The position numbers and the translations under genes were made by a program. Source: Pseudoips prasinana (taxonomy: Eukaryota > Arthropoda > Insecta > Lepidoptera > Nolidae). Taken from it: DNA of 64,000 nucleotides. The stretch is taken from the NCBI GenBank assembly GCA_951640165.1, contig OX621234.1, positions 27,594,549 to 27,658,548 of the forward strand, in the 5' to 3' direction. The notes below the pieces were generated by a model. That model searched no databases. It was not told the DNA's origin and saw nothing but the letters and a program-made list of their open reading frames with translations. Positions 10,639 through 22,550 of this stretch are shown here, piece after piece (the stretch's first letter is position 1; each line of letters starts with the position of its first letter).

Positions 10639-13600
10639 CCTCGTAAGGCCCAACCTAAATTTAGGCCGATATAAGTTACAACCCAATGTACTAAAAATAG
10701 GTGCAAGTGGTTGCGGCCCAGAATTTTGATTTAATAAAAAAGTGTTTTCAAGAAATGTTTTTGACTTAATTCTTTTAAGGACTATTTTATATTATCTAAA
10801 GTTAACTATTTCATGCATTAAATATGTTGAAATCATTTGTCCCTTTTTTAGGTCACTGGGCCGTAGTTTTATTTTAAATAAATGAAATTTTATCAATTTT
10901 TTATCATGAAATTACAAATTAAATCAGAAATAAAATAAAAACTTATTAAAAACATATTTATTAATTCTAATAATTAATCGTTTTACGTAACAAACTCAAT
11001 AAATTAGTCTCATTTTTAGGAAACAATGTATTATTAGACTTATTATTAATCGCATAACAAAATAAAAACCTTACTACTACTGCTAAACACGGTGACCGTA
11101 AGACCTGTCCCTTACGCGCGCTCAAAATAACCTTACTCTAAGCGCATATGGTCACACTGCTTGTCTAAAATCTTAACATCAATCACAATTGAATTTAAAG
11201 CAATCAATCACAATAGCCTTTTAGTAATATTCAAGTTCTCGTATCACAATAATCGGTAATATAATCAAAAAAGAAAATACAAAAATAAAAATATCAAAAT
11301 CAGTAAATCTCAGTGTGGAACATATAAAAACAATTTCTTTCTTTAGTGAGGCACAAGTGAATGTTGCACTTCTTGCATATAATTGTGCTTTTCTTGTTGC
11401 ATCCTGGTCTTCTGCATCTGTTTTGAACTTCTCCAGCAGAGGGCAAATGGAGTGCACCGTGAGTTCTTGAACTTGCGCTAGGAAGCGGTACAGCTGCTTT
11501 AGAGCGTTTAGGCCGAGACTGTTCTTCGTCTTCTGTTTCGGAACTAGTGGAGACATTCGCAGATACTAAAATTTCAGCTATTTCCATTTTAAAACTCTTC
11601 AGTTGTTGAATTTTTTTCACCGGGACGTTTTTGCGTAACTGATATTTTTTGTAATTTAACCATGAATTAGTTATAGCCAAATCAAACATGTGCGCGACAA
11701 ATCTCGTTGTCCATTTTTTGTTCGATATCTTGACGGTGCCACAGCTAAGAGACGATCAGCAAGGTCGACTCCTCCCATATTAGAATTATATTGTTTTACT
11801 ACTTCCGGTCTTGGGACAGTAACATAAACTTTATTCTGCTTACACCATCTTTGACAGGTGTCAGCAGTTTGTGCAGCGTGCACATTAGACAGAAAAGTGA
11901 CTGGTTTGTTATCGAGCCATTTAGTTATAGCTATATTCTTGTCATCGTTGACTAATACTTGATAACTCCCTCTCCCTGCTTTCTTTAAGTCTTTGTCCTC
12001 TTTGAGTAATAATCTTGCGGGCTTCGGCACTCTATTCTTCATTAATGTACCAGCGCACATCAGGCCTCTGTTTTTTAATTCCAAAATCAGTGTCTCGGAG
12101 GTAAAGTACCTATCACAGTAAATTGTATGTCCCGGCATCAAATCCTCCGTTAAGGCAAGAACTGCCTTTTCTCCCAATCCAAATGATGTGTCAGCATAAG
12201 AAGGATATGTAGTTGCCCCTTGATATATATCAAAACCACACACTTCACCTGCAGGATTCGCCAAGACAAACGCTTTTAAACCTGTGGGATTAGGTTTACC
12301 TGGGCAATATTGCTTCATTCCACAGGAGCCCGTAAAAGGAATGATCATTTCGTCGATTGACAATTTTTGATCTTTTGGTATGGAATGACAACCCTTAAGA
12401 ATTTCTTTGATAAGTGGGCGAACCTTCCAGAGCTTGTCTTTACTTTTATCTTCAGCAGAAAAGTCGTTGTCATTAACTAGTTTTATAGAATTTCGAAGAG
12501 TGAAAAATCTGTTTCGTGACATATGATCAGCTACAAAACCAACACGAAACTTATGTTGCCAATACATGCGTAGAATCGGATATCCAATACAAGACATAGC
12601 CAAACTAATTGCAAAAAAAATGTAGCACTCGGAAAGTGTCAAATTTAAACATTGGCCGTTTCTTGATAGATACATCTCATTGGATCTATCTACAATCATT
12701 TGCATCAGGTCATCATTTACGTATCGACGAAAGTAATCAATTTTATTGAATTCTTCATCGTTAAGAGGTAAAAACGATGGCTGTATAAAGGGAATTATAT
12801 CAGGAACAAAATCCTTTTCTATCCAACCTCCAGCTTGTCCATCGTAACTGCCAATATCTTCGTCATCTACAACTTCCGCTGGCTGATGCACTCTCCCCCG
12901 AGATGTGGTTCCTCTTCTACTACTATGTCGAGAAATCGAAGAAATTCCTCGACGTCGACGGCCACCTCGAATCTGTAAGCTCCTCCCTCGCGTAACAGAC
13001 GAATTAGAAATCGCTGGACTTGGAACTGCAAACTCGCTTTCAGAATCAGAAGATGATTCCTCGGAGTTATCCGACTGATGATTTCGGCCTTGAGGTCGAT
13101 AACCCACATCATCGATATCATCGTTATCTTCATCATCTTCGAACTCGGATATGTCCAGATCAAGCAGATTTTCTATAGCTTCGTCGTTCATGGCTTAAAC
13201 AAAGGAAAACTAAAGTAAACACCCAACGTCCTAAAATTATGACACACAAGTTAGGCTAACTTTTACAATAAAAACCCACCGACCTTATTTTGGGACACAG
13301 TTTTTACCGTTCATATATTACTGCATTAGAATGACTTAGCAATGAAAAAAATGAGTAGGAACAAAATAAAACATTTCCACAACAGTTTGCAATAAAATTC
13401 AGACATCAACATGCAATGATTATAAAGATATGAAAAGATTTACTTACCTATCTCCACGAGACTTCCACCCAGACGAGATGAAACGTCAAAAAGACCGATT
13501 CTAGGTTATAAAATGTCAAGTTGACATTGTCAAAATTAGAGATGCGTTCAAGGATAATATTTTTGTAGTGGCAGATTTAAATTGGCGGGATTATTTAAAC

Positions 13601-13731
13601 CAAAAAATAGGATTAAATATCATGTCATAATTTTAGGTCGCTGGGCCGCAATTTAATGAATTTAAATACTGTCTTGGGCCGGAGTGCCTACATTTTTTTG
13701 TCATTAAATTAGGTCATTGGGCCTTACGAGG
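10639..13731 (-). mobile_element. PiggyBac-like element with inverted ends
   Basis: The ends share an inverted 15-bp repeat, CCTCGTAAGGCCCAA, at 10639 and (complement) ending at 13731. The 3.1-kb length and a piggyBac transposase inside fit a near full-length element. Subterminal motifs of the type TAGGTCACTGGGCCG recur at 10849-10863, 13634-13648 and 13710-13723. The usual TTAA target duplication is not present: the left flank ends ACTA and the right begins ACTT. Either the duplication has mutated, the family uses another target, or the true ends lie elsewhere. Confidence 0.75.
11303..13191 (-). pseudogene. PiggyBac-type transposase, one frameshift from intact
   Basis: A DDD transposase of the piggyBac (DDE_Tnp_1_7) family. 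The start at 13191 gives an acidic N-terminus (SEFEDDEDNDDIDD) and a basic RGGRRRRG segment, then the catalytic core from about residue 140. The three expected Asp residues are visible: D280 in SIDEMIIPFTG, D360 in YCDRYFTSE and D476 in NMGGVDLADR. After residue about 489 the frame shifts near an A6 run (11714-11719 on the + strand), and the proper continuation, KWTTRFVAHMFDLAITNSW, lies in the next frame. That frame ends with the family's C-terminal cysteine-rich finger, CRRPGCNKKSTIICKKCNIH. A 1-base indel at a homopolymer could be real decay or an assembly error. Otherwise about 630 residues would be complete, which is normal length. Confidence 0.9.
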
Positions 13732-14125
13732 ACTTTCACTTTTAAACTTTCGCGTATCATAATTATACAACATTGTTTACAGATAAATAAAATTAAGAAA
13801 TCTAAAATTTGAATTTTCCATGTATGTCATAGATTTGAGATTATATTCAACGAGTCAACTCACATAAATAATATAATTCGCTTTGTACACATTTAGCCCA
13901 GATGTTTCCTAACCAACTCGAACAATTGAATTTTTTTTTATGTGATTAGTTTTCATAAACTGCTGTGAAAAGTTCCCTGTAATCTTTTAATATAAATGGA
14001 ACCATCGCAAGTGCAAGCCTTTACCTACTGCTGTTATAATGATATCAATTTAAAATTTTAGATATTGCAAATGGATAAAATTTTTAATTTTTTTGGAAAT
14101 GGGTTCAGGGTGTACAAATAAAAGC
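13732..14125. other. Non-coding spacer
   Basis: AT-rich; nothing recognised. Confidence 0.4.
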
Positions 14126-14345
14126 AACTGCATGTGTAGCGCAGCGGCTAAGACAGTTGCCTCGCCGCTTCGAGTCGCAGGTTCGATTCCCGCGCCGGAC
14201 AACTATTTATGTGACCCATAAATAGTTGTTGTATTGAGCCTGTATGTAATTTGTGTCCGTCTATGATATGTACATATGTTAAGTCCCCGCGACGCAGGGA
14301 TTAGTTTCGCTAGTGCGGCCTTTGTCTTTAAAAAAGAAAAAATAA
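14126..14345 (+). repeat. tRNA-derived SINE, family A
   Basis: The head has the pol III A box (GTAGCGCAGCGGCTAAG) and B box (GGTTCGATTCC). The body has ACTATTTATGTGACCCATAA, then TTTGTGTCCGTCTATGATAT, then CCCCGCGACGCAGGGATTAG, and the tail is A-rich. The same family recurs at 38325-38482 (minus), 44036-44140 (3' part) and, more distantly, 60325-60430 (minus). Confidence 0.85.
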
Positions 14346-14409
14346 AAAGCTCTGATTTAAGGTTTATAATATAGCACATGCCTAAACAGATATCAGTTTG
14401 AAGAAAGAG

Positions 14410-14428
14410 TATATATATATATATATAT
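14410..14428. repeat. (TA)n microsatellite
   Basis: Uninterrupted TA dinucleotide run. Confidence 0.9.
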
Positions 14429-14986
14429 TGTAACTATTTATGTATTATTATCCGTTGACTAGTATCCATAGCGCGCTGTGTAAATAAATAACTAAATAGC
14501 CGCGTCATATCCCGGTTATTTATTTACTTATTGATATCTGCATACGATTAATCTATTTTAACACAATGCTACGTGTGATGCGTAACAGGTACACAAATAG
14601 GATATTGATACACAAGAAACAAATAACGAATGTCCTAGTAACTACGGTAATCATCAATACGAGATTTCAAGTCTGGGAAGGATCCATAATATCGTATTCA
14701 TAACGGAAATGCATACAAGCAAAAGCAATACCTACACGGTTTTTTTTTACTTGCATCGGTTTGTTAATTTATAAGGTTTTGTTTATTTTTACTGTATACC
14801 TTACAAGACAATTATTATTGGCCTTACCGTTGCCGCCTCGCCGTCCAAAGTAATAATACAGTATTGAGCACGCACGATTAATAGATGTTCATTCTCCCTT
14901 ATTTTAACTGTCTAGCAATTATCAATAAAATATTAAGTAAAATGTTTAGGTATCACACGGACTATAGACCATCCAATTAGTATCCA
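14429..14986. other. Non-coding DNA
   Basis: AT-rich; nothing recognised. Confidence 0.4.
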
Positions 14987-15058
14987 GAGGTAGGATTTGG
15001 TAGGTACTCATTGCTACGAAGTAGTACGTAGCAATGAGTACCTACCAATTCCTACCTC
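14987..15058. repeat. Fold-back hairpin: 32-bp arms, 8-nt loop
   Basis: Arms 14987-15018 and 15027-15058 are reverse complements with one mismatch; the loop is AAGTAGTA. It is not associated with target duplications, so it is more likely a local inverted duplication than a MITE. Confidence 0.9.
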
Positions 15059-15389
15059 GGTGTCTGATATGGGTAAACAGCTGATCAAGCAGAAAATGCT
15101 AAGTCTAGTTTTCGGTAGGATACCTAATTTTATAGCAGCAAATGTTTTACTCGATATAGCGATTCAAATTAAAAGTTGGTATGAAGTCAATATCTTAAAG
15201 CTCCACGTGACCATATTACATAGTTAAATTAATTAATATAATAAAATATTGTACGGTAAAATCGATAGTTTTTGTCGCCGTCAACCATAGAGCACCATTT
15301 GAACGATACATATCAATTGAATTCTAAGAACTGCCTACCCGAATTTCATTATAACAGTCAAGTAGCTATATCATTCGTAAAAAACATCA
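15059..15389. other. Non-coding spacer
   Basis: AT-rich; nothing recognised. Confidence 0.4.
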
Positions 15390-15775
15390 TACTAATATTA
15401 TGAAAGCGAAAGTTTGTAAGTTTGGATGGATATTTGTTACTCTTCCCCGTAAAAACTACTGAATGGATTTTAATGAAACTTTACGATAATATAGCTTATA
15501 CATCAGAATAACACACAGGCTACAATTTATAAAGATATTGTTTGAATTATCCAAAGTAGGACAATACGTGTCAAGTAAGTAGGAAAAAATCTACCATTTG
15601 CGAGCTATTCCGGCATGCACTGCCAAAACCGCTAGAGGTACACATTCTACAAATATTATAAATGCGAAAGTTTGTGAGTATAGATGTGTGTATGTATGTT
15701 TCTTACTATTTTACGCCAACACTACTTTAACGCGGGTGAAACCGCGGGGCGCAGCTTGTAATTTATATATTTTAA
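15390..15775 (+). repeat. Dispersed lepidopteran repeat, two partial copies
   Basis: Two heads of one family lie in tandem. The first is at 15390-15550 (GCGAAAGTTTGTAAGTTTGG, CTACTGAATGGATTTTAATG, AGCTTATACATCAGAATAAC). The second is at 15650-15770 (GCGAAAGTTTGTGAGTATAG) and ends with CGCGGGTGAAACCGCGGGGC and GCAGCTTGTAA. The end recurs inverted at 33972. It is non-coding. The GC-rich stem-loop before the end would suit a Helitron-type 3' end, but I cannot settle the class. Confidence 0.6.
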
Positions 15776-16354
15776 GTACTTAACACTATCATTACAGGTT
15801 TACACCCAATGCGATTATGCGAAAATATTTTTAATTAATACTACGTAAATCGATAGTCACCCTCACGAATTCCGCCAATGAACAAACGATATCGTGGATT
15901 ATTAATTTCGCTATAAGTGGTCGAGATTTTAGTTCATAAGCTATTACTTAGCTTATACATAAGGTAGTCGTACAAATTATCATTCATCTATTTAATAGTT
16001 AGTTACCCCCTACGATTTAGCAGTATATTGAAGGGTAAATAAAATTATATTTTCAGCTAAATCCATTGAACCAGTTTGGCTTGATTGAGTAATAAACATA
16101 CAAACACTCACAATAAAAAAAATATATTCAGTTTAATATTCATAAGTACACATAGTTACGAATAAAATGTTATACTTACTCCAGGTCAACAATTTTCTAC
16201 AGCCGCTGCTCTGAGCGACGAAGTGTGAAGTTAACAACTTTTTGTTTCTTAATGGAGTCTGGGGTTGCAGCTTTAAACTTATTTATTCACAATAAAATAT
16301 AAACCTGCGAATTATATTATAATAAGTATCCACATAATTTTCCTTGCTCTTGTT
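15776..16354. other. Non-coding DNA
   Basis: AT-rich; nothing recognised. Confidence 0.4.
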
Positions 16355-16935
16355 ATGGTTCCGTAGCCAAATGGCAAAAAAACGGAACCCTTATAGATTC
16401 GTCATGTCTGTCTGTCCGTCCGTCCGTATGTCACAGCCACTTTTTTCCGAAACTATAAGAGCTGTGCTGCTGAAACTTGCTAAGTAGGTGTATTCTGTGA
16501 ACCGCATTAAGATTTTTACACAAAAATAGAAAAAGAACAATAATTTTGGGGAGTCGCCATACATAGAACTGAAACACAAAAAAATTTTTTTGATCGTATC
16601 CATACATGTGGGGATAGGTCTTCAAAATCATATTGAGGTTTCAAATATCATTTTTGTCTAAACTGAATAGTTTGCGCGAGAGACACTTCTAAAGTGGTAA
16701 AATGAGTGTAACTACCCCTGTAACTTCTAAAATAAGAGAATGATAAAACTAAAAAAAATATATGATGTACATTACCATAGAAACTAACAACAAAAATTGG
16801 TTTGAACGAGATCTAGCAAGTAGTTTTTTTTTAATACGTTATAAACCGCAATTTACTTTCATTTAATCAACTGAAATACTTGCTGCTACGGAACCCTTGA
16901 TGTGCGAGTCCCACTCGCACTTGGCCGGTTTTTTG
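16355..16935 (+). repeat. Dispersed lepidopteran repeat (GGTTCCGTA...CTTGGCCGG)
   Basis: Begins with a small hairpin, GGTTCCGTAGCC...GGAACC, then GTCTGTCTGTCCGTCCGTCC, CACAGCCACTTTTTTCCGAA and AAGAGCTGTGCTGCTGAAAC. It ends with CTACGGAACCC, a perfect 8-bp stem-loop GTGCGAGTCCCACTCGCAC, and CTTGGCCGGTTTTTT. I know these blocks as a common lepidopteran interspersed repeat. The first part recurs inverted at 19890-20158, and the initial hairpin alone is found at 46298-46335. No coding capacity. Confidence 0.7.
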
Positions 16936-17795
16936 AACTATGTTAAAGCACTTGGCCGGTTATCAGCTGTCATCAATCTATTTATATTTAGTATAAATAA
17001 AGCTTCATCTATTCTTTGTAGTCTATTCTTTGGGTAGATCCCTCGAACCAAAGGTATATAGGTAATCTAACATACATGCTTCACAATAGGTGGTAGGTAC
17101 GACCCTGGGGTGAATTCGGAAGGCCCCAATTATTTCATTGTTTTAGATTTGTCCGATATACTAATATTGAAGGTATTACTGTAATGTTTCCTGCACTATG
17201 ATTAATCCCGTAAGGGGTTTCAGTATATAAATTTTGCAAGAAACTTGATCAAATGTAAAAAAATAGACGAAGTGGTGTTTTTTATTAGACAGTAGGGGGA
17301 AGTTCGAAAACATACGTCACGGAGAATAGGTGACACTGACAGAAGGAATCTTAGCACGCTTTGCATTAAAAAAAATTGGCAGGAAAATAGTGTGAATTCG
17401 ATTTAAAATTGGATTCCTGTTTTAGACGCGGTATGCAATGATTATTTCGGATATTTAGAATAGAATTTCATGCAACGATATATCGGAAGAAAAAATGCAA
17501 TCTGAACTTTGTCAAAACACTAAACTATTAAAAAAGTCTTTATTTAAAAAAAAAATCTACCAGCTCGCGATTGGCCTAATACATTGTTATGCCAAAATTA
17601 TTATTATAGAAAAATAGGTAGTTTCCTGATACAAGTTCTCATTTTCTCTAATGGAATTTTACTATACTATCCAAAAAAATGCAATCCAAATAATATGCTC
17701 ATGGTTCAAAATATTTTAATATAGCTGTGTTATGACGGCATATAATATCATCACCCCATCTCGTCTCGTCTCGGGGGGCGTAGAAATCGATAATA
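16936..17795. other. Non-coding DNA
   Basis: Contains a short duplicate of CACTTGGCCGGTT at 16948-16961; otherwise nothing recognised. Confidence 0.4.
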
Positions 17796-17955
17796 CCTAC
17801 CAAAGAACGGGCAGCAGCGTTTTTCTGTGAACTATGACCATCAAACTGCGATCGCTAACCCGACTACCAAGCGTGGCGATTATGGCATATCCCCCCATTC
17901 TATGGGGAGGCTTTTGTCCAGCATTGAACGTACTGTGGCTGACATAATGATAATG
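17796..17955 (+). repeat. Retrotransposon 3'-end fragment
   Basis: Contains GTGGCGATTATGGCATATCC, CATTCTATGGGGAGGCTTTT and GTCCAGCATTGAACGT, ending ATAATGATAATGATGG. This is the familiar lepidopteran LINE 3' end (GGCCTTTGCCCAGCAGTGGGA...ATGATGATG). A related fragment lies inverted at 24740-24850. Confidence 0.6.
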
Positions 17956-18984
17956 ATGGTTCAAAATAAAATTAACTGTATAATTATTTAAAAACAATGA
18001 AGGTGGTAAAATAGCATATAAAGGTTTTTACAAAACTTGGTCATTTTCTGAAATTTTTACTTGCATAAATGAAGAAATTCCATACAAGAATAGGGATAAT
18101 GATAAACTTCAATATTTTTTCTTTAGTAAAGTACCAACGTAGGTATCTGTTTTCACATTTCTAACTTTAATAATGTTAGTTTAATTATAAATCTTATATT
18201 TCCAATATATTAATTTCTTAAGGGATGAATTTCCAAAATATCATTCTTAGTACACAATGCACATTACGTCACTTAAGATATTGATATATTTGTTTTAACG
18301 TCTTCGTTGTCTGATTTCGACTACCACGCGGACTAAGTCCCGGGCAAAAGCTAGTGTTATGATATAATTGTAATAGCCTATCACTTAGTCATGCTGCGCC
18401 GCGCCGGTTCGCTTTCCCGAAGGTCACGGCCATTACAAACACATTAAATTTGCGCCCGTTTCATACTTATCTATGACTACATTTTATGTATAATAATAGA
18501 TCACTTCTAATTATTTAAACTCTCAGTCAATAATAGATTTAAAGTACAGACGCCAGCACATCAAGCTACCCCAATCTGTCAAATTTCCCCAATTGAAAGT
18601 GAACCTTATGTTCTTGTGATAAAGTTGAAAATCTATAAAAGAAATTTTATCTGTACATACATAAAACCTAACGTATTTTTAAAATATTTGAGTGAGGTGG
18701 GCGAACATAATTAATTAGACGTAACCATTTGTAGTTCTCGCTATGACAACGAGGGAGTCAATACATACATGTGAGTTCATAGATCTAGCGGTAGCGGTAG
18801 CGGTAGCGTGTTCAACGGTAAATAATCAGCTGATAAGTTCTTGGATATAATTTACGGGACAGCCAAAACTGTTACCTCGTTGCTGTTTCACCCCCTGTGT
18901 CTCGGTGAAAACGATGTACAGCCGTCGAACTTATCATAGGTTAGGTGCAGAATATAAGGGCCTGTCCACCAAGTTATATTATTA
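17956..18984. other. Non-coding DNA with a (GCGGTA)n patch
   Basis: A short hexamer repeat, AGCGGTAGCGGTAGCGGTAG, at 18787-18806; otherwise AT-rich with nothing recognised. Confidence 0.5.
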
Positions 18985-19275
18985 GATTATATCTTAGCTA
19001 CACTTAATTTGCTTTGCATGCCGCAGGTCGTGGGTTCGATTCCCACCCAGAACAGATGTTTGTGTGCATGAACACAAATATCTGTTCAATTTCTGTTTGT
19101 CCTGAGACTGGGTGTGATTATCTATATAAGTATGTATTTACAAAAGAATGTAGTAATACATGTAGTACATGTAGTTGTAGTGTATCAGTTATCTGGTTTC
19201 CATAGTAGGTACAAGCTCTGCTTAGTTTGAGATCAGATGACCGTGTGTGAATAATGTCCTAAGATATTAAAGATA
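18985..19275 (+). repeat. tRNA-derived SINE, family B
   Basis: Head has a B box (GTGGGTTCGATTCCCACCC). The body has GTGTGCATGAACACAAATAT, TATATAAGTATGTATTTACA, then GGTTTCCATAGTAGGTACAA and GCTCTGCTTAGTTTGAGATC. It ends TGTCCTAAGATATT. Same family as 27183-27436 and 38110-38270; 26235-26290 is a small inverted piece. Confidence 0.8.
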
Positions 19276-19889
19276 CTTAAAATTTAATCTGTGGTGTTTG
19301 TTAGCTTGAACACACTAATCTACTAGTCCGATTTGAAGAATTATTCTGTGTTGGATAGCCTATTTATCGAGGAAGGCTATATATCATCACGCTAAGGCCA
19401 ATAGGAGTGGAGCACTAATGAAAAATTGTTCACAATCGGGGTCACTTTTTCCTTTTTGAGAGCTTCCGCTGCGTAAACCTAAAAACCTAACCGCCAACCA
19501 AAATTTCGCAAAAATCATGTGATAGAATTGTTACCCTTTAAAAGTTCTAAGAAAAGGTTTGCGACAGCATATGTCTATATTTTAAAGTTGGCTCAGTATA
19601 AGCTTTTTTAAGCCAACCAAATTTCTTCTAAAATATGCATGATATTAATCCTTATCCAAATAAATACGTTTATCCGACCCCAAAAAAAGCTAACAATTGA
19701 CTGTTTGGGGTTTGATTAGTTTTGGCTCTTGTATAAAAAAGGGCCAAAACCAACCAAAGTACACAACGGTAGCTTTTCAGGATCCTTCTACGATAAATAG
19801 TAATTCTTACACCACCGTTTGCCAGAAACAATAGATGAAGTCCAATCCTATAAGCAAAATCGTCACCGTATTATTTTGCACCACCACAG
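19276..19889. other. Non-coding DNA
   Basis: AT-rich; nothing recognised. Confidence 0.4.
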
Positions 19890-20158
19890 TGTCAGCGATT
19901 ATGGGTACGATAAAAAAGTTTTTGAGTTTCAGTTCTATGTATGAGGTACAACCGCCAAAATTATTGTTCTAACTCAATTTTTGTATGAAAATCTTAATGC
20001 AGTTCACAGAATAGATCTACTTACCAAGTTTCAACAGTACAGCTCTTATAGTTTCGGAAAAAAGTGGCTGTGACATACGGACGCACAGACAGACAGACAG
20101 ACATAACGAATCCATAAGGGTTACTTTTTTTGCCATTTAGCTACGGAACCCTAAAAAC
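19890..20158 (-). repeat. Inverted partial copy of the 16355 repeat
   Basis: On the minus strand it matches the first ~270 bases of the repeat at 16355, including the GGTTCCGTAGC start, the GTCTGTCTGTCTGTGCGTCC stretch and CACAGCCACTTTTTTCCGAA. The distal part with the CTTGGCCGG end is absent. Confidence 0.75.
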
Positions 20159-20159
20159 G

Positions 20160-20530
20160 GCAAAAAAATCACGTTTGTTGTATTAGAGCCCCCCTTAAAT
20201 ACTTGTTTTATTTTAATGTGATTATTTATTTTTAAGTAAATATAAAACTAAATATATATCAATATCGAGAAATAACGTGCAAAAATTAACTTTTGTTGTA
20301 TGGTAGCCCATACAACAAAAGTTAAAATACCCTTACCTTAAATTTTTAAGTATCTTATTCAATTTTTTTGTATTTGTTGTTTTAGCGGCAAGAGAAATAC
20401 ATCATTTATGAAAATTTTAACTTTCTGCCTATCACGGTTCATGAGATATAGCCTGGTGATAGACAGACAGACAGACGGTAGAGTCTTAGTAATAGGGTCC
20501 CGTTTTATCCTTCGGACACGGGACCCTAAA
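20160..20530 (+). repeat. Second dispersed lepidopteran repeat, abutting the previous one
   Basis: Contains AATCACGTTTGTTGTATTAG, GAAATACATCATTTATGAAA, ATCACGGTTCATGAGATATA, AGACAGACAGACAGACGGTA, and GTAATAGGGTCCCGTTTTAT before the end CGGGACCCTAAAA. I recall this arrangement following the 16355-type repeat in other lepidopteran loci. It is interrupted near 20286-20325 by a perfect hairpin built from its own TTTTGTTGTATGG block. Confidence 0.65.
20286..20325. repeat. Perfect hairpin: 18-bp arms, 4-nt loop
   Basis: TTAACTTTTGTTGTATGG and its exact reverse complement, separated by TAGC. The arm resembles the TTTGTTGTATT block of the surrounding repeat (20173-20183). Confidence 0.9.
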
Positions 20531-20674
20531 AGGCAAAAGCGTATATTTTTTTACTGTAGTATTAGCTGGTTTTGTTTTATTGTTATTGACCAAATGTGTC
20601 AACATTTTGGGCATCCAATAGAGGTTTTCTTCGAATAGAATACTCAATATCTTATTGTAATCTTCAAACGGGTT

Positions 20675-20747
20675 ACTTTTATAAATAGTAGACATGCAAA
20701 CACATAATAGGCTTTCATGTGTTTGCATGTGTACTATTTATAAAAGT
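20675..20747. repeat. Fold-back hairpin: 31-bp arms, 11-nt loop
   Basis: Arms 20675-20705 and 20717-20747 are reverse complements with a single mismatch; the loop is AATAGGCTTTC. Confidence 0.9.
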
Positions 20748-22439
20748 TGTGGCAATTATTGAATGATTACATTCCATTTTTTTAAACTGAACTTTGTATT
20801 CGTTGTCTATACAAATGGTTAATTAATTTTTATTTATGGAATATAAATATCGAACTTCGTTCCTCCTAAGAGTCGATTCTTAAATGGTTTAGTTTTTTAT
20901 ATTATGGTAACTACTTAATTTCATTTTAATTTTACTTATTCCAAATTAAGTTATATTCTTATTGACAATAACTGTACCAGCGCTTCGTCCGCGTGTTAAT
21001 TAGATTATTACGTATTTTGGTGTTTCTAAAATAAAAGTTTTATTCTAATATATACGTAGCCTAAGTTACTTCTTATTACATCAGCTACCTGCCAATAAAA
21101 GTCCCGTCAAAATCGGTCCAACCATTTCAGAGATTAGCCGGAACAAACAGACAGACGAACAGACGGACATATGTACAAAAGATTGTAAAAAATGTTATTT
21201 TGGTGTAGGTATGTACCTACCGGATCTATATTTATATATGTACATGTAGTAAAAAACGGCTATTCCAGTATTACCAACAGACACTCCAATTTTGTTTATA
21301 TAGAGTATACATAGTTATCTTAGTGACAAATATAAACTTAGAGAACGAAAATATTGTGACCGCTTTAATTAGTTTATAGACCAAAGTAACGATAAAGAGA
21401 TATATAGCTTAAACAATTTCATGAAAACTACGCCATTAGTGCTACCACAAGGACAAACTTTTATTTTAAATATGAGGAAGGAATAAAATTTTGCAGTTAT
21501 GATATCCAGTAACCATGGACATCATAATTAGCAATTCTGTTGGTAGGGATTTGAGGTCAAAAGGAGTTTAATTGGAGCACCCCTTGAATCCCGGTCTAAA
21601 GATGACGTAACGATACCTACGCATTCGGATTTGCACCCACTCGTGTTAGTAAAAGTTTCGTTATATTTTTATGTCATGCTTTTTAAGTATTTGCAATTTG
21701 TATTTCGGAATGAACAATGTAAACCCTTTTCGATATCATATCTTGTGTATAAAACCAATATTATTGTAAATCATTGAAGAGACTTTTATAAACACATACT
21801 GTAAAATTATATATATAGTAGCTTAATAGATATATATTCAGTAGCTTAATAGATTAGAAAAAAGCCTAAGGCTACAAATCCTGCAATGTTTTATAATTTT
21901 GCTGAATTGTAGTCTTAGTTTTATTACCTGTTACCTTAGTACGCAATTAGAGCAATCTATATATGTATATATATATACTTATATATAAAAGTAGAAACTA
22001 ACTGATCGATCAACGCACAGCTGAAACCTACTTGGTTCTAGAACAATGAAATTTTGCACATATATTTCTTAAATTACGTAGGTCTGCCCTAAGAGGGGAT
22101 TATTAAAACCTAAGAGGGTGGAAGGAGGTTGTGAAGTTTGTATCGAACAGCGTGTTTTCTTGGTCTGATCAACTTCCAACCTGGCATTTATATTCTTTAA
22201 AAGATTGAATTAAACACGTGTTTTATCGTAATGTTCAGCCTCTAAAATGTAAAACCAAAAATTGATCTATCCATCAATGAATCAAACAGTCTTCCAGTCG
22301 GTTCCTTCTTTTAATATGATCTTGATTTATCAGTCTTTCCGCGTGATAGTCAAAATCAGGCATCGAAGAGGTTATCTGAGATTACTGATTTTGACGAAAA
22401 AAAAGTTATGTATTATGTAGGTATTCAAGTTAGCGTTTT
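20748..22439. other. Non-coding DNA with repeat fragments
   Basis: At 20980-21190 a repeat fragment has CAGCGCTTCGTCCGCGTG, AAAATCGGTCCAACCATTTC and CAAACAGACAGACGAACAGA, typical of lepidopteran interspersed repeats. GTAGCTTAATAGAT is duplicated at 21819 and 21841. No genes seen. Confidence 0.45.
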
Positions 22440-22550
22440 GATAGGGAAATATCTAGTATAGTCTAGTGGTTACTGACCCTGACTGTTAAAGTGGTCGTGA
22501 GTTTGATGCTAGCCGGGGACAAATCTTTGTGAAATTTATTTATTTATTTG
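22440..22550 (+). repeat. SINE 5' fragment (tRNA-like head)
   Basis: TAGTCTAGTGGTTACTGACC (A-box-like) and GAGTTTGATGCTAGCCGG (degenerate B box), followed by an ATTTATTTATTTATTTG tail. Confidence 0.55.

Noticed and set aside
11221..11556. 111-codon frame overlapping the piggyBac C-terminus
   Set aside because: It is the third reading frame of the same strand. The Cys-rich finger that marks the true frame lies in 11303-11689.
14126..14200. Functional tRNA gene
   Set aside because: A and B boxes are present but the sequence continues into a SINE body that recurs elsewhere, and no cloverleaf acceptor stem can be paired.
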